Shown here piece by piece: positions 38,864-47,708 of a stretch of DNA of 64,000 bases. The translations under genes and the position numbers were made by a program. Under the pieces are notes generated by a model. It did no database searches. It was not told the origin of the DNA and was given only the letters and a program-made list of their open reading frames with translations. Positions within the stretch are counted from its first letter, which is position 1, and every line of letters starts with the position of its first letter. The DNA is taken from assembly GCF_030316135.1 (NCBI RefSeq), contig NZ_CP128185.1, forward strand, positions 1,612,001-1,676,000, given 5' to 3'. The stretch comes from Aliiglaciecola sp. LCG003. GTDB taxonomy: Bacteria; Pseudomonadota; Gammaproteobacteria; Enterobacterales; Alteromonadaceae.

Positions 38864-38982
38864 AATAAGCTTCCTTTCTTGACTAAAAACCGTTGAATAA
38901 GTTGGCTAAGTCAAGGCCTGACACCTTTACAAAAATGTCTTACCTTTTGCGATTAGCCAACAAAATTATTGCCTGATAGGGA

Positions 38983-39300
38983 CTAATTTAAAAGTGACTT
39001 CATCAGCGATTTGGTATCACTTTCAAGCTCGCAGAGGTATTCCTTAAATTCTGCTAGCTCTTGATCGTCCAGCTTTCTATCGTTAGACAGAGCTTGGTTT
39101 AAGATTTCTGAGATTGACAACAAATCAATCATGTTGTCGACTGCTTCGTAAAGTTGCGGTTCACTGGCTTTTTGTAAGGCACTGACAAGTAAATCATCCA
39201 CATCGTCATCCTGCAATGATTTGCCAACCACTTGATTTGCGACACGCATGCCAATACCTGTCATTACTTCGTCAATTTCATTATTGGTAAGATCAGTCAT
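38983..39300 (-). CDS. Small acidic protein coupled to the basic peptide gene
   Basis: 105 aa from ATG 39300, preceded by AGGAG seven bases upstream inside the previous gene; the stop of that gene and this ATG share a base (TGATG), so translation is coupled. Composition: 23 Asp/Glu against 8 Lys/Arg, net about -15, mostly helical by appearance, with one Cys and no signal peptide. No family recognised. The near-equal and opposite charge to the 73-aa product suggests direct binding, for example as an immunity, antitoxin or chaperone partner, but this is untested. A GTG one codon earlier is a possible alternative start. Confidence 0.65.
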   Translation of the reverse strand: MTDLTNNEIDEVMTGIGMRVANQVVGKSLQDDDVDDLLVSALQKASEPQLYEAVDNMIDLLSISEILNQALSNDRKLDDQELAEFKEYLCELESDTKSLMKSLLN

Positions 39301-39521
39301 CACAATACTCCTCGGGTTAGCTTGGCCAAAGTCGCGCCTGCTATAGGTCCGCCAAAGGCCGTTCCCCCGGAAGCGACGCCAGCGATGACTGCTCTTTTTA
39401 GGAGTTTTCTTCCGTGTTTTTGAGCCGTGCTAGATGCCCGTCTTGCCGCTGTTCGACCAATGCCAGTTGCGGTATGTTTAGCTTTATTAGCTATCCTTTT
39501 AATTTTACTAAATAAACTCAT
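39300..39521 (-). CDS. Very basic 73-aa glycine-zipper-like peptide
   Basis: Contains 15 Lys/Arg, two His and no acidic residue. Residues 1-43 are an amphipathic basic region (KIKRIANKAKHTATGIGRTAARR); residues 44-62 are a hydrophobic Ala/Gly stretch with repeated small-xxx-small spacing (VIAGVASGGTAFGGPIAG), like pore-forming or membrane-inserting peptides. A good ribosome site (AAGGA, 8-bp spacing) precedes ATG 39521. No double-glycine leader cleavage is obvious, although GG occurs at 52-53. First gene of the three-gene group. It could be a bacteriocin-like toxin, a phage-structural or DNA-compacting protein; I cannot choose from sequence. Confidence 0.65.
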   Translation of the reverse strand: MSLFSKIKRIANKAKHTATGIGRTAARRASSTAQKHGRKLLKRAVIAGVASGGTAFGGPIAGATLAKLTRGVL

Positions 39522-39730
39522 AATAATTATCCTTGCTCAAATATTATACTGAGATCCAATTTCTCAGTAGTGGTTCAAGACTCCGTCTGTAAACCACAGA
39601 TGTACATTAACGCTGCCGAAGTACGCTTGTGAAATGGAATAATTTAATCAGCCCATTAGCTAAATTAATCAGCCGTTGTGATGAGATGTTATGCAAAGCA
39701 ACATAATTTATTTATGGGTACAATTTTGCA

Positions 39731-40615
39731 TTATAAATCAGCGCATACAGAGGATTTGTTGAGGAAGTGTTGAGTATTGGAAACTATCGATTTAAGTACT
39801 TTTTGTTGCAGATGACTGAGGTACTGTCCTTCGAGATAATAGATAACAACTGGATTGGTAACCTGATTAGGATGTTCGATAATGGCTATTTCAGGGATGT
39901 CTGATATCAGATGATGAGATACCACCGCTTGACCTAACTGCATTTTAACTCCGTCAATGATGCCGTAAATATTGTCATAAAAGCAGCGATGTAGACACAC
40001 ATTCGGTTGTGCCTGTTGCTGAAAGAAATGATAGGTGGTCATGTCCTTCTCATCATGATCTAGAAAAGGCTGGTCTTGGCCCTGGTGATCTGTGTGTTGA
40101 ATGTGAACAATGGTTTCTTCTGCGACCTGTATTTTAACTAAATTGGGGATATCACTTATATAATCCAATAGAATAAAGTCCGCCTCACCGGATCGTAGCA
40201 TCGCTGGTAGATCTCTCATTTCTCGACAAAAAAACTCCACCTGCAAATCAGGACATTTAGCAATGAGCTCTTGCAGAGCGGGTATGATGGCGGAGCGCAA
40301 AATTGAGCTGTAAGTTGCGATGCGGATAATGCCATGGCTTTTTGTATCTTGGCGGCCAGAGATACGTTCCAGCACGTCCTCTTCCATTTTGAGCATATCC
40401 CGCACGTAGCCGAGCAATATATTTCCTGCAGTTGTGAGTGTGACCTCTTTGTCACCGCGGATCAGTAACGTTGTTTCAATTTCTTGCTCAAGTTTGATAA
40501 TACGTTGAGACAATGCTGATTGAGTGATAAATAAATTATCGGCAGCGCGGTGAAAGTTTTTACAAATTGCCACTTGATTGAATGCCAGTAAGCGGTCTTT
40601 GTTCAATGTTCTCAT
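39731..40615 (-). CDS. LysR-family transcriptional regulator
   Basis: 294 aa with an N-terminal HTH (LLAFNQVAICKNFHRAADNLFITQSALSQRIIKLEQEI) and a type-2 periplasmic-binding effector domain (IIRIATYSSILRSAIIPALQEL). It belongs to a different branch from the NodD-like regulator at 11230. It is divergent from the SDR gene at 40920 over 304 bp, suggesting that it controls that gene. Several cysteines in a row region (NVCLHRCFYDN) are unusual for the family and might be redox-related; this is only an observation. Confidence 0.9.
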   Translation of the reverse strand: MRTLNKDRLLAFNQVAICKNFHRAADNLFITQSALSQRIIKLEQEIETTLLIRGDKEVTLTTAGNILLGYVRDMLKMEEDVLERISGRQDTKSHGIIRIATYSSILRSAIIPALQELIAKCPDLQVEFFCREMRDLPAMLRSGEADFILLDYISDIPNLVKIQVAEETIVHIQHTDHQGQDQPFLDHDEKDMTTYHFFQQQAQPNVCLHRCFYDNIYGIIDGVKMQLGQAVVSHHLISDIPEIAIIEHPNQVTNPVVIYYLEGQYLSHLQQKVLKSIVSNTQHFLNKSSVCADL

Positions 40616-40919
40616 GGTTATTTGGCCTACGGGTGACCCTATGAGGTCAAGGTATTGAGTAGGAATAAGTGTGCTTGCAGCGTAAATATCGCTCTATCCT
40701 GTTAGGCTCTTAATGATTATAGTTGCTCTGCACAGAGTTGCTAAACTTAATCGAGTAAGTCATCCTCTAAAGCCGCATCGTTTAATACGATCCTATGTCA
40801 ATGGTATTCATTTAACTTATGGGCCCTCATCCACTGTCAAAAGTATTGTTAAAAAAGTCAATTTGCTAGGCTAATGCGCTATTTAGCAGATTACAAATAG
40901 CATTCAAGGGTTAGATTAA
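40616..40919. promoter_or_regulatory. Divergent LysR / SDR intergenic region
   Basis: 304 bp holding both promoters. AAGGG lies before the SDR ATG. No individual operator could be defined with confidence, and no small gene is seen. Confidence 0.5.
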
Positions 40920-41684
40920 ATGAAACAACAGCATCAATTTGATAATAAAGTGGTAGTGATCACCGGCGCAGCCGCCGGAATCGGCGCTGCAACTGCACTG
41001 GCTTTTGCCGAACAAGGCGCAAAGGTAATCCTGGCGGACATAGATCCCCTAGGTGAAACTGTTGCAGAACAAATTCGAGCTAAAGGTGGCCAAGGGGTAT
41101 TTCAGCGTTGTGATCTAACTGATACGGGCTCTACCGCACGCTTATTTACATTTATTAGTGAAAATTTTGGTGCAATTGATATGGCTTTTAATAACGCCGG
41201 CATTGATATCGAAACCACTAAGCTTGCCGATGGCACTGAAGCTGACTTTGATAATATTATGAATATTAATGTAAAGGGTGTATGGCTGTGTATGCAGCAC
41301 GAGATAAAAAGTATGCTCAAATCGGGCAGGGGAGCCATTGTGAATACTGCCTCTATTGCGGGTTTAGGGGCGGCACCTAAAATGAGTATTTACAGTGCCA
41401 GTAAGCATGCTGTTATTGGGCTGACCAAATCTGCAGCGATTGAGTATGCCAAGAAAGGTATTAGAGTGAATGCGGTGTGCCCAGCCGTTATTGATACCAA
41501 CATGTATCGTCGTGCCTTAGCCGGAGATCCTAGAAAAGAGCAGGCTATTTCCGCTATGCATCCTATCGGTCGGGTTGGTTCGGTAGATGAAGTGGTTGCA
41601 GCCGTTATGTACCTATGTTCTGATTCAGCTAGCTTTTCCACTGGAGTAGCATTACCCGTTGATGGCGGCTCCACAGCGATTTAA
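40920..41684 (+). CDS. Short-chain dehydrogenase/reductase (SDR)
   Basis: 254-aa classical SDR: cofactor motif TGAAAGIG (15-22), Asp at the end of beta-2 (LADID) favouring NAD(H), NNAG, catalytic Ser with YSASK (Tyr-x-x-x-Lys), and a PVDGGST C-terminus. It is about as similar in layout to the SDR at 1569 as family members usually are, with a shared SIAG-GAAPKxxxYSA(A/S)KHAVIGLT block, so the two may be paralogues with related substrates. It is monocistronic: a LysR gene lies divergently upstream and a strong hairpin follows. Substrate unknown. Confidence 0.9.
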   Translation: MKQQHQFDNKVVVITGAAAGIGAATALAFAEQGAKVILADIDPLGETVAEQIRAKGGQGVFQRCDLTDTGSTARLFTFISENFGAIDMAFNNAGIDIETTKLADGTEADFDNIMNINVKGVWLCMQHEIKSMLKSGRGAIVNTASIAGLGAAPKMSIYSASKHAVIGLTKSAAIEYAKKGIRVNAVCPAVIDTNMYRRALAGDPRKEQAISAMHPIGRVGSVDEVVAAVMYLCSDSASFSTGVALPVDGGSTAI

Positions 41685-41762
41685 ACGATCAGCCTATGAT
41701 TTGGTGGGGGCACCACGCTTCTTCAGCCTATCACTAATCAACCTGCCGTGAGACACAATAAA

Positions 41763-41792
41763 AAGCGGTCCTTTTAAGGACCGCTTATTTTT
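41763..41792. terminator. Bidirectional terminator between SDR and subtilase genes
   Basis: 11-bp perfect stem (AAGCGGTCCTT, TT loop, complement) followed by ATTTTT; A-rich on the other side, so it can also serve the converging protease gene. Confidence 0.85.
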
Positions 41793-41874
41793 GATTACCC
41801 ACTTAGCCGATTATCAATTTATATAGTACGACAATCAGACTAACTGGGTTGATGTTGCTTAATCATTTTAGCGA

Positions 41875-44373
41875 TTAAAACGACACCGTTACTTCTTCTG
41901 AACAGGCTGTAGTTTCATCACATACCATATAGGTAAATGACGAGCCTGATACACGGCGCTCTCTATCGCGATACACACCATTATTCTCTACCGTTTCAAG
42001 TAACACACCGTTGCGATAAATATCTACGGTCTCAGACGATGATCCAGACCAAGACAAATCAATGCGTAAGTTACCGAAACGGGATTGATAGGCTCTATCC
42101 ACCACTAAATCAATATCAACACTGGAAACATCAATTGTCACAGTGACCGTATCTGACATTCCTTCAGCATCAGTAGTGGTTAACGACACATTGTAACTAC
42201 CAGTGGCGGCGAAAGTATGCATTGGGTTTGTATCGGTAGATGTTGTTCCATCACCAAAGTCCCACATATGACTTACAATGTCGCCATTCACGTCTGTACT
42301 TTCATTAGTGAAGGTTACTTGCAGACCATCAGACTCATAGCTAAATGCAGCTACTGGGGCTGCAGGAAGCACATCGCCGATGCCGTTAATGATTAAATCC
42401 CAACCGTTAAGCGTGCCATTGTCACCATTGAAAGTATCAACAACATTTAGGGTCCAATCACCCGTTGCTACTTGGCCATTAAAGGCGCCGGTTGCAAAGG
42501 TTTCAACAATATCGTCTTCAGATCCACCAGAATTAGCAGTTAGTATGGTTGTAGTACCTGCTGGCGAGGTAAGAGATACAATTAAGTCACCACGATAAGT
42601 ATGGGTGATATTCACAAATGCACTAGTACCAAATACGGTCAAGGCATCTGGGACGTTGATAATTGAATCAATCCCTATGTTATCTGGATCATCTTCATTG
42701 GGCAGGGTTGGAATAGATTCGTTATTGCTATAAGTGAAGTCAGCTAACCCTTGTGGGAACACATATAAACCTAAGGATTTTTCTTTCACCAACTCACCAC
42801 TAGTGCCTGTCACGGTAAAGTCATAGTCACCGTAAGGTGTGTCATCTGCGGTGTTAACCGTTAGAGTGAAGGTATCACCCGGCATTACTGTTGTAGCGGA
42901 TAACTCACCTAATCCAGACGCATCGGTTAATGATAAAGTTACTTCACCTTCCCAATCTGAAATTGCACCAACTTCAAAGGTGTAAACCGCAGATTCACCC
43001 GCCGTGATTTCAGTATTCGTCGGAGTAACTGAGAATCTGAAGCTTGGAGTAGGATCGGCGTCAAGCATGGCTTGATTGACGTTCAGACGTTTACCCGAGA
43101 CGGTTCTGCCTAACATTACGGCATTGTCATCACCTGAGTTCATCAGCAATTCTTTCATCTCAACAGCAGTTAGATCTGGATTGATTGACCAAACCAAGGC
43201 TGCCGCTCCTGCAACGTGAGGGGTTGCCATGGACGTTCCAGAATAGGACGCATAGGAATTACCCGGTGTAGTCGACAGGATTGCCGAACCTGGTGCAGCC
43301 ATATCAACCGAGGTTAGTCCATAGGAATAACCAGAGTCACCGTCAGTGCGATTAACACTGGCGACGGCGAATACGTTTTCAGTTTCGTAACTTGAGGGAT
43401 AGTGAGGAGATACGTCATTATCCACGCCGCTATTACCTGCTGCTGCAACAAAGAGGATATCCGCTGCTGCCGCAGCTGCTATGGAATCTTCTAGTGCTTG
43501 GCTGAAGCCGCCTCCGCCCCAACTGTTGTTAAGCGCTCTGATGTTTACACCAGCATTTTTCAGGGCTACAAAGTAGTTGATACACTCGATGGCGCCATCC
43601 GTTGAACCAAATCCATCTGCGGCAAGGAATTTACAACCAGCTAAAGAAACTTGATGGTTAACGCCCACCACACCGATGCCGTTATTACCCGTCGCACCTA
43701 TAGTACCTGATACGTGAGAACCATGGGATTGGTCATCCATAGGATCTGAATCACCGTTGACTGAATCGATACCATAAATATCATCAATGTAGCCATTGTT
43801 ATCATTATCGATGCCATCATTCGGCGTTTCACCGGGGTTCATCCACATGTTGGCAGATAAATCCTCGTGGGTGTAGTCTATACCCGTATCTATTACTCCA
43901 ACAACAATACTGCTATCACCTGTACTAATTTCCCATGCTTCAGGAGCATCTATATCAGCATCCTCAACACCACCACTTTGGCCAGTGTTATTCAAGCCCC
44001 ATAAACTACCAAATTGGGGATCATCTGGGATCAAATCGGCTTTTACAATATAGTTTGGTTCTGCATATAGCACTGCCGGATGGCGATTGAGGGCTTCTAA
44101 CGCGTCTTTTACAGAGGTAGTGCGTAAACTTAATTTAGCCATACGCCCGTTTAATAGATGTTTGAAGCGATCATCCACCTCATCTCGATTTGCATCTGTT
44201 ATACGTGCATTAACAGCACTTCGAGCAGACACACGGTCACGGGGCGTAGCATTATCTTTGTAGACAACAATTACAGAATCTGATTTATACGTAGGCGCAT
44301 CAGCAGCTACCGCATGAGTCGCGGCAAGAGCAGGCAATAACGCCAAAGTTATTGCAGAAAGTTTGGCTTTCAT
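41875..44373 (-). CDS. Secreted subtilisin-like serine protease (S8) with P and PKD domains
   Basis: 832-aa exoenzyme. Signal peptide (1-24), inhibitor-type propeptide (about 30-112, ending HPAVLYAEPNYIV), and an S8 domain with catalytic Asp162 (VIDTGIDYTHEDL), His217 (SHGSHVSGTIG) and Ser381 (SGTSMATPHVAG). A calcium-loop-like DNDNNGYIDD lies at 189-198. Next come a linker Ig-like region, a proprotein-convertase P domain (HTYRGDLIVSLTSPAGT to GWDLIING), a PKD domain (MWDFGDGTTSTDTNPMHTF) and a C-terminal beta domain with a probable disulfide (VCDETTACSEE). Domain layout is typical of Alteromonas/Pseudoalteromonas extracellular proteases, with C-terminal domains often removed after secretion. 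Role: extracellular protein degradation. Confidence 0.94.
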   Translation of the reverse strand: MKAKLSAITLALLPALAATHAVAADAPTYKSDSVIVVYKDNATPRDRVSARSAVNARITDANRDEVDDRFKHLLNGRMAKLSLRTTSVKDALEALNRHPAVLYAEPNYIVKADLIPDDPQFGSLWGLNNTGQSGGVEDADIDAPEAWEISTGDSSIVVGVIDTGIDYTHEDLSANMWMNPGETPNDGIDNDNNGYIDDIYGIDSVNGDSDPMDDQSHGSHVSGTIGATGNNGIGVVGVNHQVSLAGCKFLAADGFGSTDGAIECINYFVALKNAGVNIRALNNSWGGGGFSQALEDSIAAAAAADILFVAAAGNSGVDNDVSPHYPSSYETENVFAVASVNRTDGDSGYSYGLTSVDMAAPGSAILSTTPGNSYASYSGTSMATPHVAGAAALVWSINPDLTAVEMKELLMNSGDDNAVMLGRTVSGKRLNVNQAMLDADPTPSFRFSVTPTNTEITAGESAVYTFEVGAISDWEGEVTLSLTDASGLGELSATTVMPGDTFTLTVNTADDTPYGDYDFTVTGTSGELVKEKSLGLYVFPQGLADFTYSNNESIPTLPNEDDPDNIGIDSIINVPDALTVFGTSAFVNITHTYRGDLIVSLTSPAGTTTILTANSGGSEDDIVETFATGAFNGQVATGDWTLNVVDTFNGDNGTLNGWDLIINGIGDVLPAAPVAAFSYESDGLQVTFTNESTDVNGDIVSHMWDFGDGTTSTDTNPMHTFAATGSYNVSLTTTDAEGMSDTVTVTIDVSSVDIDLVVDRAYQSRFGNLRIDLSWSGSSSETVDIYRNGVLLETVENNGVYRDRERRVSGSSFTYMVCDETTACSEEVTVSF

Positions 44374-44806
44374 AATTTAAGAATCCTAAATAAACACAAG
44401 TAAACTTAACCAACGGTTAAGCAATGGTTTGAGATCCTCCGATACAACTAGACTTTTTTCTAACATTTACACAACACAATTAACCTACCCTATGTTGACC
44501 TCCCTTGACTATCAAAAAGGGTAAAAATACTACTATTTTGGTAACTCGGAAGTGACTGTTGGTTAAAATTGGTACTAAAGGGTGAGGCTGGCGACCGACT
44601 TTGCCCTGTTTGTTTTTTAGCCTGAATCGACTTGTGGTACTAAAGTACCAGTCTAGCCGAGGTTTTCGACTTCATAAGTGCAAGGTATTGATAAAATTGA
44701 AATTTTTAAATACTACTTTAGGGCTATAGCAGCTAGGTGGCGAATAGGTTTACAGTTTGGTTGAGGTTACGGAGATTGTTTTTCGTGCACTAAGGAACAG
44801 TAAATT
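44374..44806. promoter_or_regulatory. Protease / csgB divergent intergenic region
   Basis: 433 bp without a gene. It contains GGTACTAAAG twice (44571-44580 and 44636-44645, 65 bp apart). The second lies in a small palindrome, GGTAC-TAAA-GTACC. The first is followed by GGTGAGG, which recalls the E. coli CsgD site (CGGGTGAG). Both could act on the curli operon; no firm -35/-10 pair is called. Confidence 0.4.
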
Positions 44807-45304
44807 ATGACTCACTACCACTTTCAGCTTTTGCCTATACTTAGTTCAGCTACATCAAAATGTAGCAACTTATTTAGGGTATTAATGCTGAGTGGTTCGT
44901 TGAGTATTGTTGCGCTTCCTGCCTTTGCCGCTGATTCATCTCCGGACCTAGTAGATTCCCCTTTGACTTTGAGTCTAGCCCGAACTCTCGATATAAATAC
45001 TGATTCCAGTGTGGTTACTATCGACCAGTACGGTATACACAACACAACACTAGTAATTCAATCAGCCAATTCAACAAACCTGGTTAATATCACCCAATCG
45101 GGTAATGACAACTATGCATCCATATCTCAACTTGGTATTGGTAATATCGTTGATCTTGTTCAAGATGGTAGCAGCAATAACTTTGAGATTATGCAACAGG
45201 GAGATTTTAATTCGGCGAACATTCATCAACTAGGTGAGCAAAGTTTTATCGTTCATCAAATTGGTAACGAAATGGTTGTAAATATTACCCAATATAAGAA
45301 GTAA
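44807..45304 (+). CDS. csgB: Curlin minor subunit / nucleator, CsgB-like
   Basis: 165 aa. N-terminal signal sequence with long n-region, hydrophobic core and cleavage near LPAFAADS. The mature part has curlin repeats of about 22 residues built around I-x-Q-x-G-x-x-N (ITQSGNDNYASISQLGIGN, DLVQDGSSNNFEIMQQGDFNSANI, QLGEQSFIVHQIGNEM). The last repeat ends in a basic tail (TQYKK), as the CsgB nucleator does for outer-membrane anchoring. AAGGAA lies nine bases before the ATG. It starts the csgB-A-E-F-G operon; it would nucleate amyloid polymerisation of the major subunit at the cell surface. Confidence 0.85.
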   Translation: MTHYHFQLLPILSSATSKCSNLFRVLMLSGSLSIVALPAFAADSSPDLVDSPLTLSLARTLDINTDSSVVTIDQYGIHNTTLVIQSANSTNLVNITQSGNDNYASISQLGIGNIVDLVQDGSSNNFEIMQQGDFNSANIHQLGEQSFIVHQIGNEMVVNITQYKK

Positions 45305-45333
45305 GATATTTATGATCTTCAATGGAGAAAAGC

Positions 45334-46791
45334 ATGAAGTTTAAGAAAACAATGATAGCCAGTTCAATACTACTTGCAGCTTTGACTGGTCAAGCATATG
45401 CCGCACAGACCACAGATCTGAAAGGCGATAATCCAGCTGTAAATTCTGATTTTATGATAGCTGCGGTAGGTAATGTAGCTAACTTGGTTCAATCTGCTCC
45501 TGAAGGAAATGCCGTTGGTAATGTGTCTTCAATTAGTCAAGAAGGCGATTTAAACGGTATTGATATTACTATTGTGGGTGATGGCAACGTTACCGATACC
45601 CAACAATTTGGTGAAGAGAATACCTTATTAGGCAATATCTTAGGTGATGAGAACAGCCTGACTGTTTATCAAGATGGGGATGGTAACGAAGCCGAAGCAA
45701 TTATTGAAGGTAATCTAAATGAAGTCGATATTTCCCAACTCGGAGATGGTGGCTCGTTTGGCATTACTAATCGTTCACTAAATGATGTGATAGGTGATGC
45801 AAACTCTATCGTAATTGATCAAGGTGATGGTGGCCATTGGGCTAACAATAGTATTGAAGGTAACGACAATGCCATTGAGGTTATTCAAAGTGGTGAATGG
45901 CACGAGTCATACGTCAGAGACCTATATGGTGATGGCAACGAAATAGATGTAGAACAACAAGGCTATTATAACGTTACCAATGTTTCCTTCGTTGAAGGTG
46001 ATGACAATGAAATTAATTTGGAATCAGACGGCGACAGAAATATTATCGGTGTCGCTATGGTAGGCTCTGACAACGATGTCGATTTTGAATTGACGGGTAA
46101 CTATAATAATGCAAGTTTTGGTATTTTCGAAGGTGACGGAAATAACGCCGAAATTACTCAAGACGGTGACTACAACATAGCTACCATTGATGTGATAGGT
46201 GACGATAACTATATTGAAATCGACCAAAATGGTGACTTCAATGAAGCCTATGCGGGTGCCGTCGGTGGAGACAATGATTTAGATGTACAGCAAGACGGGG
46301 ACTTCAACCTTGCCAGCACCGTCATTTTTGATGGTTATGAGAATGAGGTTTCGTTGTCGCAAGACGGTGATGATAATATTCTTTTGGCTGAACTTGGTGT
46401 AGGTGAAGAGGGCCCAAGTGGTACTTACACTGATGAAAATACTATTAGTATGAGCCAAGACGGTGATCAAAACGACATAGTAGTGCGTGTTGGTGGCTCT
46501 GTTGATAGCTTTAGAAATACCTTAGACGTGGTTCAGGATGGTGATCTGAATATTCTTGATTTGTTAATTGATGGTTCAGACAATATGATTAACATTGCGC
46601 AAGAAGGTATGGGTAACTGGGTTGTTGGTGAAGATGAATTCGCGATGACCATCACCGGTGACAACATGAGCTTAATGGTGTCACAAGTTGGTAATGACAA
46701 TTTGGTTACAGGCAGTATGACTGGCTCTGATGGCAGTATATCTGTTTCACAAATTGGTGATTACAACGTAGCTGATATTACACAGCAATAG
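45334..46791 (+). CDS. csgA: Large acidic major curlin, CsgA-like with about 18-20 repeats
   Basis: 485 aa, about three times the length of E. coli CsgA. Signal peptide MKFKKTMIASSILLAALTGQAYA. The rest is a continuous run of curlin-type repeats alternating Q-D-G-D-x-N and G-D-x-N-x-I/V units (for example ITQDGDYNIATIDVIGDDN, IDQNGDFNEAYAGAVGGDN, VQQDGDFNLAST). Asp/Glu far outnumber Lys/Arg, whereas canonical CsgA is only mildly acidic; fibres would be strongly negative or cation-binding. ATG 45334 is chosen for the GGAG and signal peptide; an ATG 12 bp earlier is in frame. The tandem repeats should fold as a long beta-solenoid. Gene symbol by synteny. Confidence 0.83.
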   Translation: MKFKKTMIASSILLAALTGQAYAAQTTDLKGDNPAVNSDFMIAAVGNVANLVQSAPEGNAVGNVSSISQEGDLNGIDITIVGDGNVTDTQQFGEENTLLGNILGDENSLTVYQDGDGNEAEAIIEGNLNEVDISQLGDGGSFGITNRSLNDVIGDANSIVIDQGDGGHWANNSIEGNDNAIEVIQSGEWHESYVRDLYGDGNEIDVEQQGYYNVTNVSFVEGDDNEINLESDGDRNIIGVAMVGSDNDVDFELTGNYNNASFGIFEGDGNNAEITQDGDYNIATIDVIGDDNYIEIDQNGDFNEAYAGAVGGDNDLDVQQDGDFNLASTVIFDGYENEVSLSQDGDDNILLAELGVGEEGPSGTYTDENTISMSQDGDQNDIVVRVGGSVDSFRNTLDVVQDGDLNILDLLIDGSDNMINIAQEGMGNWVVGEDEFAMTITGDNMSLMVSQVGNDNLVTGSMTGSDGSISVSQIGDYNVADITQQ

Positions 46792-46801
46792 TAAGTAGGC
46801 A

Positions 46802-46833
46802 GTTATAAAAGGGGAGCGTTCCCCTTTTATAAC
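46802..46833 (+). terminator. Strong hairpin between csgA-like and csgE
   Basis: Perfect 14-bp stem (GTTATAAAAGGGGA, GCGT loop, complement) 11 bp after the curlin stop, followed only by a loose T-rich stretch. It is better read as a partial terminator or mRNA 3'-end stabiliser that sets structural-gene transcript above secretion-gene transcript. Confidence 0.65.
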
Positions 46834-46859
46834 TCAATATTGTGTTTTTGAAGTGAGTT

Positions 46860-47249
46860 ATGCGAGTAAAATATAAGATTATAATTTGGCTTTTTAGCTA
46901 CCTACTAATCACGCCAGTCCATGCAGAAGAACTCGTTTTAAGTGGCTTGTTACTGGACAATACCATTAGCCGACAAGGGCATGAATTTGCCAACCAGTTT
47001 GGTAAATATTGGCGGGAAATTCCGAGCTCAGTTGGTCAAAATGTACAAATCAAAGAAATAATCGTTCCTAAAGCGGGCACCAAACTTTCAGTTCACTTCG
47101 ATAATCGAATCGTCTACCAAACCTACATGGGGCGCAGGCAGACACCGATTAAACAGCGGGTTGAGAATGCAGTCGTTTTGCTAATTGAAGCTATTTCACA
47201 AGCAGATATCGAGCTGAACAATCCAGATTTAGCCGATGATGAGTGGTAA
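46860..47249 (+). CDS. csgE: Curli secretion specificity factor CsgE
   Basis: 129-aa periplasmic protein with signal peptide (IIWLFSYLLITPVHA). The mature sequence has the CsgE pattern: ELVLSGLLLDNTISRQGHEF, IKEIIVPKAGTKLSVHFDNRIVYQT, and a C-terminal acidic tail (NPDLADDEW). CsgE forms a cap on CsgG and directs curlins to the pore. The gene follows the csgA hairpin and lies 4 bp before csgF. Confidence 0.9.
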   Translation: MRVKYKIIIWLFSYLLITPVHAEELVLSGLLLDNTISRQGHEFANQFGKYWREIPSSVGQNVQIKEIIVPKAGTKLSVHFDNRIVYQTYMGRRQTPIKQRVENAVVLLIEAISQADIELNNPDLADDEW

Positions 47250-47253
47250 ATAA

Positions 47254-47706
47254 ATGAGAAAAAAAATAATAACAAGAGTGGGTCTAGCCATCGCGCTTGG
47301 ACTGTTTGGTGTCGGCGCTCAGTCAACTGAACTAGTCTACGAGCCAATCAATCCAAGTTTCGGCGGTAATCCCCTCAACGGTAGCTTTTTATTAAATAAA
47401 GCGAATAGTCAAAACACCCATACAGCCTCTACCAGTGACCGTACCTATGCAGAGCGTCTGCAAGAATCCCTTGAGCGCGCCTATATAAATCGAATTGTGC
47501 GAGAAGTCACAAATTTAGCATTTGGCGAGGTTGAATATGATGAAAACGGTGATCCCATCGAAAGTATTTTTGCCGATGATTCAACCTTTGTCAGCGGAGA
47601 CTTTCAAGTCGGGTTAATTACCAGTAACCCAGATAGTATCGTGATTGAAATAACCAATTTAATAACCGATGAAGTCACAATCGTCGAAATTCCAAGGTTT
47701 GGATAA
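47254..47706 (+). CDS. csgF: Curli assembly protein CsgF
   Basis: 150 aa with signal peptide and the CsgF hallmark directly after it: LVYEPINPSFGGNPLNGSFLL, the segment that inserts into the CsgG pore. The C-terminal region (FQVGLITSNPDSIVIEITNLITDEVTIVEIP) matches the family's beta domain. CsgF couples secretion to nucleation by CsgB at the surface. Gaps of 4 bp (csgE) and 2 bp (csgG) indicate a tight operon. Confidence 0.93.
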   Translation: MRKKIITRVGLAIALGLFGVGAQSTELVYEPINPSFGGNPLNGSFLLNKANSQNTHTASTSDRTYAERLQESLERAYINRIVREVTNLAFGEVEYDENGDPIESIFADDSTFVSGDFQVGLITSNPDSIVIEITNLITDEVTIVEIPRFG

Positions 47707-47708
47707 GT

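Noticed and set aside
45334-46791. CRISPR-like or DNA-level tandem repeats
   Set aside because: The periodicity is at protein level (curlin repeats); DNA repeats are degenerate, with no constant repeat/spacer structure. No CRISPR array was seen anywhere in the window.
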